Source: Paracoccaceae bacterium
GTDB lineage: Bacteria; Pseudomonadota; Alphaproteobacteria; Rhodobacterales; Rhodobacteraceae
Direction of reading: 5' to 3'
Assembly: GCA_026989355.1 (NCBI GenBank)
Contig: JALSJM010000006.1
Span: 1-60,534 of the forward strand
DNA: 60,534 nucleotides
Of the stretch, positions 17,486-26,627 are shown one piece after another; the stretch's first letter is position 1, and every line of letters begins with the position of its first letter. Position numbers and translations under genes: made by a program. The notes beneath the pieces are model-generated. The model saw only the letters and a list, made by a program, of their open reading frames with translations. It was not told the origin of the DNA and searched no databases.

Positions 17486-18955
17486 ATGAAACATGTGTTT
17501 CCGTCACGCTGGCCTGGCCAGTTCCTTGTTTCGCGGTCGGTATCAAGGATGCCCGAGAGCAGGCGCCATCGGCTGCATGCCCATGAGATCCTGGCCTTCG
17601 ACCCTCTGCAGGTGATCCCCGTGGAAGATGCCCGAGGGCAGCGCGTGGGCGCGTTTCTCGGCACGCCGGTCGATTATCGGGCGAAGAAGGTTCTTGCCGG
17701 GGTGCACCGCACGCAAACGGCCGCCGATACGGATGTCGATGCCTTTGTCGCGGGCGAAATTCTCGGACTTGCCGGCAGCTTCCTGTTCCTTCTCGATCTG
17801 CCCGGAACTGCCCGCCTCTACATGGATGCGGCCGGTTCGCTGCCGGCGGTTTACGAGCCCGAAACCCGCCGTGTCGCCGCAACCAGCCTGCAACTCCTGA
17901 CACCGGAGAACGCTCCGGCCCGTTTTCGCCGGGATCTTTACGAAACGCTGGGGATCCTGCGCGAGGGCTGGTTTCCGACCGGGCTGACCGCGCATGAGGG
18001 GATCATGCGGATGATACCCAACCACTATCTTGATCTGCACGATTTCACTCTGCATCGGTACAGGCCGCGGCGTGCCGTTCCGCGCGCCACTTCACCCGAA
18101 GAGGCCTGCGGCCGCATCCTGAAGAACATGCGGGAGATCATGCTTCCCTTCCTGAAGCGCGAGGGGCTGAGCATAACCCTGACTGCCGGCAACGAAACCC
18201 GGATGCTGCTGGCTGCGGCACGTCCCTTCCGCGAGAAGGCCGAATTCGTGACGGTGGTCTCCGACCAGGCGCGGCTTGATCGGGTGCGGGCCGACGAACT
18301 GGCCACGCGGTTCGGCCTGCGGCATCGCCATGTGCCGCTGCGCTTCGCCACCGAAGAACAAGGTCGCCTGTGGCACGCCCTTACCGGCTATACCCTTGGC
18401 GGACCGCACATGCAGACCCACCCTACCAGCGCGTATCTTGCGCCTGATACCTGGCTGGTAGGAGGTGTAAGCGGCGAAGTGGGGCGCGGTTTCTTCTGGC
18501 GTCCGGGGGATGATGACGATACCGATATCACCCCCGAAGGTCTGTGGGCGCGGATGGGCATGCCGCCGCACCCCGAAGGGATCGCCGCAACGGCCGCCTG
18601 GCTCCGGGGGGTGCGCGGCCTTCCGGCATTGCTGATTCTCGATCTTGCCTATCTTGAACTCAGGGTTGCATGCTGGGGCTTCGTGACAATATATGCCAGC
18701 CACGTACGGCGCATGCTGCAGCCGCTTGTGGCACGGGAAATCTACGAGGCCATGCTTTCGCTGCCGCCTGAATGGCGGCGCATGCAGGGCCACAGCAACC
18801 GCATGGTGCGCGAAGTGATTCGCCAGGGGTGGCCGGCGCTGCTGGAACTGCCGATCGGCTGCTATGGCGACTGGCGCGATCGGACCGATCTGCTGAAGCG
18901 TGCCCTGCGCAAGCCCTATCTGGTGGCGAAGGTGCTGCGCAAACGCTTTGCCTGA
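17486..18955 (+). CDS. Asparagine-synthetase-like protein with altered active-site motifs
   Basis: A 489-residue protein with the two-part plan of class B asparagine synthetases. The N-terminal part has ILGLAGSFLFLLDLPGTAR and LYMDAAGSLPAVYE, resembling the glutaminase-type fold but without the Cys-2 nucleophile at the start. The C-terminal part has LSITLTAGNETRMLLAAAR in the place of the ATP-binding SGGxDS loop; the second Gly and the Asp-Ser are replaced. So neither ammonia release from glutamine nor normal adenylation is assured. AsnB relatives in surface-polysaccharide clusters amidate uronic acids; a uronate is provided by the enzyme at 14277. The ATG at 17486 was chosen because upstream frame is not conserved-looking. 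Function not certain. Confidence 0.55.
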   Translation: MKHVFPSRWPGQFLVSRSVSRMPESRRHRLHAHEILAFDPLQVIPVEDARGQRVGAFLGTPVDYRAKKVLAGVHRTQTAADTDVDAFVAGEILGLAGSFLFLLDLPGTARLYMDAAGSLPAVYEPETRRVAATSLQLLTPENAPARFRRDLYETLGILREGWFPTGLTAHEGIMRMIPNHYLDLHDFTLHRYRPRRAVPRATSPEEACGRILKNMREIMLPFLKREGLSITLTAGNETRMLLAAARPFREKAEFVTVVSDQARLDRVRADELATRFGLRHRHVPLRFATEEQGRLWHALTGYTLGGPHMQTHPTSAYLAPDTWLVGGVSGEVGRGFFWRPGDDDDTDITPEGLWARMGMPPHPEGIAATAAWLRGVRGLPALLILDLAYLELRVACWGFVTIYASHVRRMLQPLVAREIYEAMLSLPPEWRRMQGHSNRMVREVIRQGWPALLELPIGCYGDWRDRTDLLKRALRKPYLVAKVLRKRFA

Positions 18956-18973
18956 TGCGCTTTTCCGGCCGGG

Positions 18974-19876
18974 TCAGGGTTTTTCCCGCCAGCGGCTCTC
19001 GAGGCTGCCGCCGTTGCGTGCAGCCAGCAGCGTCAGCATTCGCCAGGCCCGGTACAGACGAATCCCGGCCAGCCCTGTCAGCGCCTTGAACCGTCCGCGC
19101 CAGCCGCCCGCAATGCGCTGCGAACGCAGCACGCGCAAGGCCGAGAACAACGGCGAACCGGCCACCAGCAGCGCCCGCGCCGCCCACCGGAGCCGCCAGA
19201 AGCGGCGGTGTCTGTCGCGTGCATGGTCATGGGCGATATGGCGATCCCATTTGCGGGCAAGCTCGGCAAAGCTTTCGCGTGCCGGATGCCAGACAATCAT
19301 GTCCGGCGCCCATGTGATCCGGTATCCCCTTGCCGCGGCGCGCCGGCCCCAGTCGCGGTCTTCGGCGATGCCGATGCCGGCAAAGGGGCCGACATCGGCC
19401 ATCACCTCGGCCCGTACCGCCATGTTGCCGGTGCCGGTAAAGCCCTGACGGGCGATGTAATGTTCCATCCGATAGGCGAATTCGCTTTCATAGGCTTCCC
19501 AGATGTCGGGTCGGTCGGGTGTCCGCAGCAGGATCCGCACATCGCCCCCCAGAATATCGGCGCCATTCGCCATATGGCCGGCGATGCGGGCCAGCCAGTC
19601 CTCGGCGGCAACGCAATCGGCATCGATGAAGGCCAGGATGTCTCCCCGGGCATGGGCCACGCCCAGATTGCGTGCCGGGCCGGGCCCCGGCTCGGTCTCC
19701 TTGAGCAGCCGTGCGCGGGAACAGGCCGCCACCGCAGCCTCGGGCAGGATGTCCGAACCATTGTCAACCACGATGATTTCCACCTCATGGCTGTTCGCAT
19801 CCTGCCCCTCGAGCGCGGCAAGGCAGCGTGCCAGCGGCACGGGCTGGTTGAAATGGGGGATGATCACCGTAATCAA
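18974..19876 (-). CDS. Glycosyltransferase family 2
   Basis: A 300-residue GT-A enzyme. The start is probably a TTG at 19876, since the domain begins immediately with ITVIIPHFNQPVPLARCL and AAGGAG lies eight bases upstream. EIIVVDNGSD, GPARNLGVAHARGDILAFID with the DxD-type ADC, and the later EDRDWGRRAAARG (catalytic ED) complete the family signature. The C-terminus has amphipathic and basic segments typical of membrane-surface transferases. It points left, convergent with the AsnB-like gene 18 bases away and divergent from the flippase gene, with 238 bases of promoter space between. Confidence 0.85.
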   Translation of the reverse strand: MITVIIPHFNQPVPLARCLAALEGQDANSHEVEIIVVDNGSDILPEAAVAACSRARLLKETEPGPGPARNLGVAHARGDILAFIDADCVAAEDWLARIAGHMANGADILGGDVRILLRTPDRPDIWEAYESEFAYRMEHYIARQGFTGTGNMAVRAEVMADVGPFAGIGIAEDRDWGRRAAARGYRITWAPDMIVWHPARESFAELARKWDRHIAHDHARDRHRRFWRLRWAARALLVAGSPLFSALRVLRSQRIAGGWRGRFKALTGLAGIRLYRAWRMLTLLAARNGGSLESRWREKP

Positions 19877-20114
19877 TGGCTGCTCTCCTTGTGGTCGTCG
19901 CCGCAGCAGGGCGCAGCGGGCCGGACAACGGGCAATGCCCTGATCTGCACCAGCAGGGCCGCAATGGCAATATCAGGGCATGATCGGGGCAGAAACGGGT
20001 TTTTGTGGCTCCTGCGGCAACAATGCCGCCCTTCCCCCGGCCGGTTGGCGGGAAGGGCTGGCCTTGCCGCAGGAACCGGTTTAAGAGCCGGAAAACCTTG
20101 GCTTCAGGCATCCC

Positions 20115-21449
20115 ATGCACATCCGGTTCCACCAGCGTTTTCAGGCACTGCCCCCCTTCGTGCAGAAGGCCGGGCTTTCCTTCGGATTGCGCTTTGGCGG
20201 GCTGTTCATCCAGTTCCTCATCTCGGTTCTGGTGTCCCGCCTTCTCGGGGCCGAGCGTTTCGGGGCCTTCACCTATGCCTTTGTCTGGGCCACCATGCTG
20301 GGAACCTTCCTGACCTTCGGCCTTTCGCGGCTGGCGGTTCGGGAGATCCCCCATTTCCTCAGCCGCCAGGACCGCGGGCATGTGCTTGGCTATATCGCCG
20401 TTACGGGAGGCACGATCCTGGCCGGTGGGGTTCTTTCAGGGATGTTCCTGCTGGTGCTGGAGCAGATGCGTATCCTGGTGCTGGCGCCCGGCTGGCTGGC
20501 GGTGGCGGCGGTGGGGTTGGCCCATGCGGCGATCCTTTCCCTTGCAGGGCTGCTGAACGGTTTCCAGATCATCATCTGGCCGCAGTTCATCGAAAGCATC
20601 CTGCGCCAGGCCATCTATGCCGCGCTGATCGGGGGGGCGCTCTGGGCCGGCTGGATGATCACCCCCCGCAACCTGTTTCCGCTTTATCTGGCCAGTGCGG
20701 TGCCGACGCTTCTGATGCTGGTGCTGCTGTTGCGTGGCGCCCTGCGCCGGCAGATACCCGGATCCGCGCCGCTCACGACCGATGGCGCGCTTCTGTGGTA
20801 CAAGAGTGCGGTGCCGCTGCTGCTCAGCGTTTTTGCCGGCTTCTTCAATTCCAACCTCGATATCCTGATGATCGGCTCGATGCTGGGTGATCTGGAAACC
20901 GGTCTGTATCGGGCGGCAGTGCGCGGCGCGCTTCTGGTTTCGATTGCCAACATGGTATCGCTGCAGGTGCTGGGGCCGATGCTGTCGCGCGCCCTGGCCG
21001 AACAGAACGAGGCCGGAGCGCAGCGCTTCCTGGCCTGGGGGGCGCTGGTTTCCTTTGTCGCCGGAATCTCGATCGCGCTGCTGCTGGCGCTTTTCAGCCA
21101 TCCGTTTCTGGCGCTGTTCGGGTCCGAATTCCCCGCGGCGACCGATGCCATGCGCCTGCTGCTGGCCGGTCAGGCGATCAACGTGCTGGTGGGCGGAGCG
21201 GGTATCCTGCTGGTTCTGCAGCGTCAGGAACAGCGGGTGCTGATGACAAACCTGACGGGGCTGGCTCTCAACGCGGTGCTGAATTTCGTGCTGATCCGGA
21301 TCTGGGGGATCGAAGGAGCGGCGATCGCCACCGCGATCACCACCGCATTTGTGGGGCTGCGGCTGCTTTCGATCGTGCTTGGGCAGAAGCGTTTCGATCC
21401 CACCCTGTTTTCGGCGTGGCGCTTGTGGCGTGCGCGCCGCAGCCGTTAG
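20115..21449 (+). CDS. Oligosaccharide flippase, Wzx/MATE-like
   Basis: A 444-residue polytopic protein with about 12-14 membrane helices, for example GGLFIQFLISVLVSRLLGAE near the N-terminus and NVLVGGAGILLVLQ near residue 360. The opening helix followed by RLLGAERFGAFTYAF is a common feature of polysaccharide biosynthesis flippases. It would move undecaprenyl-linked repeat units across the inner membrane. Together with the polymerase-like protein at 24958 and the Wzz-like protein at 38844 it gives the window a complete Wzx/Wzy-type set. Confidence 0.88.
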   Translation: MHIRFHQRFQALPPFVQKAGLSFGLRFGGLFIQFLISVLVSRLLGAERFGAFTYAFVWATMLGTFLTFGLSRLAVREIPHFLSRQDRGHVLGYIAVTGGTILAGGVLSGMFLLVLEQMRILVLAPGWLAVAAVGLAHAAILSLAGLLNGFQIIIWPQFIESILRQAIYAALIGGALWAGWMITPRNLFPLYLASAVPTLLMLVLLLRGALRRQIPGSAPLTTDGALLWYKSAVPLLLSVFAGFFNSNLDILMIGSMLGDLETGLYRAAVRGALLVSIANMVSLQVLGPMLSRALAEQNEAGAQRFLAWGALVSFVAGISIALLLALFSHPFLALFGSEFPAATDAMRLLLAGQAINVLVGGAGILLVLQRQEQRVLMTNLTGLALNAVLNFVLIRIWGIEGAAIATAITTAFVGLRLLSIVLGQKRFDPTLFSAWRLWRARRSR

Positions 21450-21551
21450 CGAAACATGGGGGAATGCAAACAGACCGCCCTTCGGGCCTGCCTGCTGTAT
21501 TGAAGCGGCAAAGGCCCGTATAAGCATTTTGCGAACCAGCAGGAAGCCCGC

Positions 21552-22388
21552 TTGCCGAGTGATGACAGACCAGTGGAACAGATAACACGAACACATGCCG
21601 ACAGCCATTCCGATGGGCTGTTCTGTGTGATTGCGGCGTCAAATGACGAAGACTGCCTGAAACGCAATCTTCTGTCGTCCGAGATGATCCGCTCGGGGCG
21701 GGTGCCGCTGCATGTCGAGCGCGGTGCGCTCTCGGCCGCCCAGGCCTATAACAGCGGCCTTGATGCCACCCGGGCACCGATCGTGATCTTCGCCCATCAG
21801 GATACCTATTTCCCGCCCGGCTGGGACAAGACGCTCGGGCAGGCGCTGGATGTTTTGCAGGAACTTGACCGCAGCTGGGCGTTGCTTGCACCTTTCGGCA
21901 TATCGGTTGATGACTGGCGGCTGGCATTCGGGCCGGTCTGGTCGTCAAGCCTGGGGCAGGTCATCGGCCACATGCCCGAAGGTTTTCAGCCGGTTCAGAG
22001 CTTCGACGAACTTGCCTTCGTGATGCGGCGCGATGCCGGCCTGCGCTTTGACGAGGGCCTGCCGGGCTTTCACCTGCACGGGCTGGACATGGCCCAGAGC
22101 GCATGGACACAGGGCCTTGGCGCCTATGTCACGGCCCTGCCGCTGGTGCATAACGATGTATTCCACGGTGTCCTGCGGCGGGATTTTTCCGAAGCCTACC
22201 ACTATCTGCGCCGCAAGTGGCGGCATCGCCTGCCGCTGTATTCGCCGGTGCTGCGGCTGTCGCGCCACGGGCTGGACCTGCCGCTGCAGCGGCTGCGGAT
22301 GTTGTGGTCGTTCAAGAAGCGCCGCCGCCTTTCTCTGGACTCGCACCGCCCGGGGCAGCATTATTCCCGGGCCTGCAACTGGGAATGA
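21552..22388 (+). CDS. GT-A-type glycosyltransferase, StrF-like
   Basis: A 278-residue protein that looks like a single-domain GT-A enzyme. LFCVIAASNDEDCLKRNLL opens the domain; APIVIFAHQDTYFPPGWDK has the strand and acidic pair usually seen in StrF-type and related transferases; HLHGLDMAQSAWTQG is in the place of the catalytic acidic loop, and LPLVHNDVFHG follows. The likely start is TTG at 21552 with AGGAAG upstream; the next in-frame ATG (codon 45) would cut into the domain. The last 60 residues are strongly basic, consistent with membrane-surface location. The donor is not predictable. Confidence 0.65.
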   Translation: MPSDDRPVEQITRTHADSHSDGLFCVIAASNDEDCLKRNLLSSEMIRSGRVPLHVERGALSAAQAYNSGLDATRAPIVIFAHQDTYFPPGWDKTLGQALDVLQELDRSWALLAPFGISVDDWRLAFGPVWSSSLGQVIGHMPEGFQPVQSFDELAFVMRRDAGLRFDEGLPGFHLHGLDMAQSAWTQGLGAYVTALPLVHNDVFHGVLRRDFSEAYHYLRRKWRHRLPLYSPVLRLSRHGLDLPLQRLRMLWSFKKRRRLSLDSHRPGQHYSRACNWE

Positions 22389-22424
22389 TCCCGGCCGGCA
22401 GGCTGTCGAAAGGGGGCGATTAGC

Positions 22425-23726
22425 ATGCACGGGATCCGGTCTGTATGGTTGCTGGTCCTGCTGGCCGTCGCCCTTTCGGGGGGGGCGGCAGCAGCGCGTG
22501 ACATCTTCGTTGCTCCCGAAGTGCGAGAAACAGGAGACGGCAGCGCGGTGCGCCCCTATGCCACCCTTGAGCAGGCCTTTGCATCGGGGCGGATCGAAGG
22601 GGGCGACAGGCTGATCCTGGCCGGCGGTGAATACGGCGGCCTGACACTCAAGAATCTGCGTTTCGCGAAACCGGTCGAGATCACCGCAGCACAAGGCGCC
22701 ACGGCACATTTCGATCAGATCCTGATTGCTGCCAGCAGCGGGCTGATCCTGCGCGGCCTCAGCGTCTGGCCGAGCCGGCCCGAACCCGGCCCGACGGCGG
22801 TTGTCCAGACCCTTTCGAATGCGAGCGATATCGTGTTCGACCGGCTCGATGTCCGCTCCACCCGCGATGCTGCCGGCTACATGTCGTGGTCGCGCGGGGA
22901 ATGGCTGGCCGTCAAGCGCGGCGGGGCCTTCCTGCGGGGTGAACGCAACACGATTTCCAACAGCCGCTTCACCGGTTTCTACATGGGGATCGTCACGACA
23001 GGGCCCGATTCGTGGATCATCGGCAATCGCGTTTCCGGCTTCAGCGGCGACGGGATGCGCGCCCTTGGCGATGGCAGTCTGGTCGAGGGCAACCTCGTGC
23101 AGGACTGCTTTCAGATCAACGCCAACCATGCCGACGGCTTCCAGTCGTGGTCGCGCGGCCGGAACGGCAGGGCGGGGGGCGGCATCCTGCGGGGGCTCAG
23201 CCTGATCGGCAACCGGATCATCGAGTGGACCGGCCCCCCGCGTCACCCGCTGCGTTGCGAACTGCAGGGAATCGGCCTGTTCGGCGGGATGTATCAGGAT
23301 CTCACGATCCAGAACAACATCGTGGCGGTGCGGGCCTGGCACGGCATCGCGGTTTACGGGGCGCTCGATACGATGATCGTCAACAATACGGTGGTGAATG
23401 CGGCCGGTCCGAACCGCAAGCGCCCGTGGATCGGGGTATTCGATCACAAGAACGGCACGCCTTCGCAGCGGGTCGTGGTGGCCAACAATGTGGCGATGGC
23501 GTTCGTTCTTCCTGCCGATCTGGCGCATGATCGGCGCATGCGCAACCTCGATATCTTTCTGCCGCCCCGGCATCTGCGTGCCCCCTACGAAGGCGACTTT
23601 CGCCCGCTTCCCCGGGGAGGGCTGGTGGATGCGGGCGAGATGCGCTTTGCGCCGCCCCGCGACATCGAAGGCGTCAGGCGCCCGCAGGGGCGGGCCCCCG
23701 ATCTTGGTGCGTACGAACTGCACTGA
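22425..23726 (+). CDS. Secreted right-handed parallel beta-helix protein
   Basis: A 433-residue exported protein. Residues 1-24 are a signal peptide ending AAAA, and the mature part opens DIFVAPEVRETGDGS with a PYATLEQAF segment, the usual front end of pectate-lyase-like beta-helix proteins. Repeated coil turns follow (NTISNSRFTGFYMGIV, SWIIGNRVSGFSGDGM, LVEGNLVQDCF, LTIQNNIVAVRAWHGIAVYG, MIVNNTVV). The tail PDLGAYELH is typical for this class. Such proteins are polysaccharide lyases, epimerases or binding proteins. Position between a glycosyltransferase and an SGNH hydrolase suggests trimming or modification of the exported polymer in the periplasm. Catalytic residues cannot be assigned by eye. 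Confidence 0.75.
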   Translation: MHGIRSVWLLVLLAVALSGGAAAARDIFVAPEVRETGDGSAVRPYATLEQAFASGRIEGGDRLILAGGEYGGLTLKNLRFAKPVEITAAQGATAHFDQILIAASSGLILRGLSVWPSRPEPGPTAVVQTLSNASDIVFDRLDVRSTRDAAGYMSWSRGEWLAVKRGGAFLRGERNTISNSRFTGFYMGIVTTGPDSWIIGNRVSGFSGDGMRALGDGSLVEGNLVQDCFQINANHADGFQSWSRGRNGRAGGGILRGLSLIGNRIIEWTGPPRHPLRCELQGIGLFGGMYQDLTIQNNIVAVRAWHGIAVYGALDTMIVNNTVVNAAGPNRKRPWIGVFDHKNGTPSQRVVVANNVAMAFVLPADLAHDRRMRNLDIFLPPRHLRAPYEGDFRPLPRGGLVDAGEMRFAPPRDIEGVRRPQGRAPDLGAYELH

Positions 23727-23741
23727 GCGCATTCCCGCCGT

Positions 23742-24458
23742 TCAGCGGCACGTCTTCCCCAGGGCAGCGGCAACAATTTCGGCCAGCTCCGGCACGATCA
23801 CACGCTCGGCCGTTTCCGGACGGGGGTGCAGCCCGTCGGGCAGATGCCGGCGCAGATCCGGCAGTGCCTGCCAGCGCGGATAGAGATCGGCCAGCCCCAC
23901 ATCCTGTTCTTCCGCCAGGGTGCGATAGGCTGCGTAATGGGCGGCCAGCCGCGGGCGGATCCAGCCCCGAGGGCCAAGGGCCGGCGAGGTTGTCATCAGC
24001 AGGATGCGGGCTTGCGGCAGATGCCGGCGCAGCCCGGCAATCAGGGCCGTATGCTGCCTGTGGGCGGCGGAGAGGGAAACGCCGTCGGAAAGATCGGCAT
24101 CGTTGATCGCGAATTCCACGATCACCAGATGTGGCGCGGCTTTGGCCACGGCGCCGATCTGGCCCTGCCCCCAGGCCGAGCCGGCACCGGGGCGGGTAAG
24201 GCGGCGCAATTCCACAGGCCGGTCAAGACAGGTTTCAAGACGGCGGACAAGGGTTTCGGGCCAGGTCTGGCCCTTGTGGCTGAGGCTGGTGCCAAGGATC
24301 ACGATGCGCAGGGGGCCGTCGGGCGGCAGGCCAAGCGGCGCAAGCGCGCGGTCAGCGGGGGGGGCTGCGCCGGCCGTCTGCCACGGGGGCCTCAGCCAGA
24401 GCGCCGTGGCCCCGGCCAGCGCCACCAGAATTCCAAGGATCGCGATGCGTCGTTTCAC
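23742..24458 (-). CDS. SGNH/GDSL-family hydrolase
   Basis: A 238-residue protein with an N-terminal membrane anchor or signal helix ([16 protein letters not shown]). SGNH blocks are in order: [12 protein letters not shown] holds the nucleophile Ser, [13 protein letters not shown] provides the Asn block, and [14 protein letters not shown] provides the Asp-His pair. It begins with GTG overlapping the stop of the acetyltransferase gene (GTGA). The likely role is deacylation or transacylation of a glycan in the periplasm, matching the acetyltransferase coupled to it. Lipase or lysophospholipase activity is a possible alternative. Confidence 0.75.
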   Translation of the reverse strand: MKRRIAILGILVALAGATALWLRPPWQTAGAAPPADRALAPLGLPPDGPLRIVILGTSLSHKGQTWPETLVRRLETCLDRPVELRRLTRPGAGSAWGQGQIGAVAKAAPHLVIVEFAINDADLSDGVSLSAAHRQHTALIAGLRRHLPQARILLMTTSPALGPRGWIRPRLAAHYAAYRTLAEEQDVGLADLYPRWQALPDLRRHLPDGLHPRPETAERVIVPELAEIVAAALGKTCR

Positions 24459-24961
24459 GCCTCGCCCTTTTCGACCAGGGCGTTTTCGGTCGCATCGGCA
24501 TCGGCAAAGCGGCCGTAGGGGCCAACATCGATGTCGCGTTTCAGGATGCGCGCCGGATTACCGGCCACAACCGAGCGTGGCGGCACCGATTTCGTTACCA
24601 CGCTGCCTGCCCCAACCACGCAGTTGTCGCCGATCTCGACCCCGGGCAGGATCAGGCTGCGCCCGCCGATGAAGCAGTTTTCGCCGATGCGGGTGTGCAC
24701 GTAAAGCCCGCGGGTGCGGTCATGGGTAAGGATGCGCGCTTCAAAGGCCACATAGGAACGGGCGCCCACATGCACGCCCTTCGGGAAGGTGCGGTCGAAT
24801 TTCGCAGACAGGGAAAATTCGGCGGTGGGATGGATGTCCATGCCCCAGAAGCGGTTGAGATACCAGCGCTTCATGTCCACCAGCACCCGGCGCAGGGCGC
24901 GCAGGCGGTTGAGGCCGCGCGCCCTTGCCTTGCGGTAGGGCCTTGCCTGGTGTCCGGTCAT
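24455..24961 (-). CDS. Hexapeptide-repeat (left-handed beta-helix) acyltransferase
   Basis: A 168-residue O-acetyltransferase-like protein. The C-terminal part carries the hexapeptide repeat turns ([40 protein letters not shown]) and ends with the family signature AGNPARIL. The N-terminus is strongly basic. The ATG at 24961 overlaps the stop of the upstream polymerase gene (ATGA), and the next gene starts at its own stop, so three genes from 26532 to 23742 form one operon. It most likely acetylates a sugar in the repeat unit. Confidence 0.85.
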   Translation of the reverse strand: MTGHQARPYRKARARGLNRLRALRRVLVDMKRWYLNRFWGMDIHPTAEFSLSAKFDRTFPKGVHVGARSYVAFEARILTHDRTRGLYVHTRIGENCFIGGRSLILPGVEIGDNCVVGAGSVVTKSVPPRSVVAGNPARILKRDIDVGPYGRFADADATENALVEKGEA

Positions 24962-26532
24962 CGCCTTGCTCCGGCCCGGTTGTGCGGGGCGGGTTCGCCG
25001 GCGGGTTTGACGGCGGCCTCGTCGCGGGCATAGTCGCGCAGCCACACGCCCGCCCCCAGCAGGAAGCACACGAACACATAGACCGCCCCCCACACGTGCA
25101 CCGTCATCAGCACGAATACCAGCCCCACCAGCACCACCATCAGCCCGGTGCGCTGATGGGCGATCCAGGGATCGCGGACCTTCAGCGATGACAGGCGGAT
25201 GATCGTGCCGAGAAAGGCGGCGGCGATCAGCAGGAAGCCGGGAAAACCGTGGCGCATGGCCATCAGCAGCCAGAAGTTGTCAACACTGGCCGCGTGCAGC
25301 CAGCGGGGGCGTACCCAGTCGTTCATGCCAAGGCCGAAGACGGGATGCGCCCAGACATTGTCCATGCCGAAATTGAAGATGTTGATCCGCATGTAGCCAT
25401 TGTGGGCGCTGAAGGCGGCGTAAGAGATGAACACCTCGATCGGGGTGCGGTTGGAAAGCAGATCGACCACCACATAGGCAAGGATCCCGAGGCCCAGAAG
25501 AATCTTCCAGTGGTGGCGCACGCCGTGCATCAGCTTGTCCCACGTCACCAGGCCGATCTGGGCGATCAGCGCCAGATAGGCCCCGCTTGAAAGCGAAAAG
25601 AACGTGGCCACGGCCGGCATCCAGGCCCTGCGCCAGCCCATGATTCCCCTGCCGCCGTTGCGGTTGGCGTAATAGAGCAGACCAAAGGCCGAGGCTGCGA
25701 ACACCCCGAACAGGATCGGGTGTTCGAATACCATCTGACTGCGATACATCCCCAGGCGCTGTTCGTATTTGCCGCTTGCATGCACCCAGGGATGGGTCTG
25801 GCCGATCATGTCGGCGATTTTCGCGAAAACCCGGATACCGGTAAGGGATTCCAGGATCGCGGCGGGTACGAACAGCAGCATGATGATGGTCAGTGCCCGG
25901 ATCAGAACATCGAAATCCTGCCGGTTGCGCACCAGAACCCGGCCGGCAAGAAACCCGCCCAGGGTTTCGATGGCGGTGATGGCGATCAGTTCGAACTGGC
26001 TCAGGCCGTGGTTGACCAGAAGCGTGACGGCGATCCACAGAACGAAGGCGAAGATCAGGAAATCGATCCCGAATATCCGCCCCGCGCGGCCGCTGACCCA
26101 GATTGCGAACAGGGGTATGATCGCAACCAGAAGCACCAGCCGGTAAGGCGTAAGGAGCAGGGGGCCGGCATGGAATTTCAAGGGAATGACAAGGCTGAAA
26201 AGAAACAGCATCAGCACCAGCTGACGCCGTGTGCGGGCCTGGGGGACATCGGCCGGGGCATCGGTCGGGGTGGCGGTGCCGGCGGTTTCGGATCTGCCGG
26301 AAACGGCGGGCTCGCGCACATTGCCGCGGGGGGCCTTCTGCCAGGGCCGGCGGGCCGGCTCTGACGGGCTTTCCGGCGCGGGGGCGGGGCGGGCGGCAGA
26401 TACGGTCTCGGCCAGCGCGCCAACCGGCCCCGAGGCCACCGGCATGCGCCGCCTCTGGCCGTCACCGGGGGCGTTCCCTGCCGCCGTGCGGCGCTTCCTG
26501 TCGTGCGAAAACCGAGTATACCGCGTTGCCAT
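24958..26532 (-). CDS. O-antigen ligase/polymerase-family membrane protein (Wzy-like)
   Basis: A 524-residue protein. Residues 1-105 are polar, rich in Pro, Ala and Arg, and look disordered, which is unusually long for the family. About ten to twelve membrane helices follow, starting [15 protein letters not shown] large loop between helices contains [17 protein letters not shown], and [20 protein letters not shown] is the G-x-G-x-N type region seen in Wzy/WaaL ligase-fold proteins. AGGAG lies six bases before the ATG. It would polymerise or ligate lipid-linked repeat units at the periplasmic side. Polymerase versus ligase cannot be separated by sequence alone. Confidence 0.85.
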   Translation of the reverse strand: MATRYTRFSHDRKRRTAAGNAPGDGQRRRMPVASGPVGALAETVSAARPAPAPESPSEPARRPWQKAPRGNVREPAVSGRSETAGTATPTDAPADVPQARTRRQLVLMLFLFSLVIPLKFHAGPLLLTPYRLVLLVAIIPLFAIWVSGRAGRIFGIDFLIFAFVLWIAVTLLVNHGLSQFELIAITAIETLGGFLAGRVLVRNRQDFDVLIRALTIIMLLFVPAAILESLTGIRVFAKIADMIGQTHPWVHASGKYEQRLGMYRSQMVFEHPILFGVFAASAFGLLYYANRNGGRGIMGWRRAWMPAVATFFSLSSGAYLALIAQIGLVTWDKLMHGVRHHWKILLGLGILAYVVVDLLSNRTPIEVFISYAAFSAHNGYMRINIFNFGMDNVWAHPVFGLGMNDWVRPRWLHAASVDNFWLLMAMRHGFPGFLLIAAAFLGTIIRLSSLKVRDPWIAHQRTGLMVVLVGLVFVLMTVHVWGAVYVFVCFLLGAGVWLRDYARDEAAVKPAGEPAPHNRAGARR

Positions 26533-26627
26533 GCCCGCTCCTGATCAGTCGCCTGTGGCGCCCTGCCGGCAACCTAACGCCTTTCGTGGCGAAACGGTAG
26601 CGCCCGCAGGGAAAATCGATGGCCGGC

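Noticed and set aside
21945-23732. A 595-codon minus-strand open frame
   Set aside because: It covers parts of two genes on the plus strand with clear domains; composition-driven shadow.
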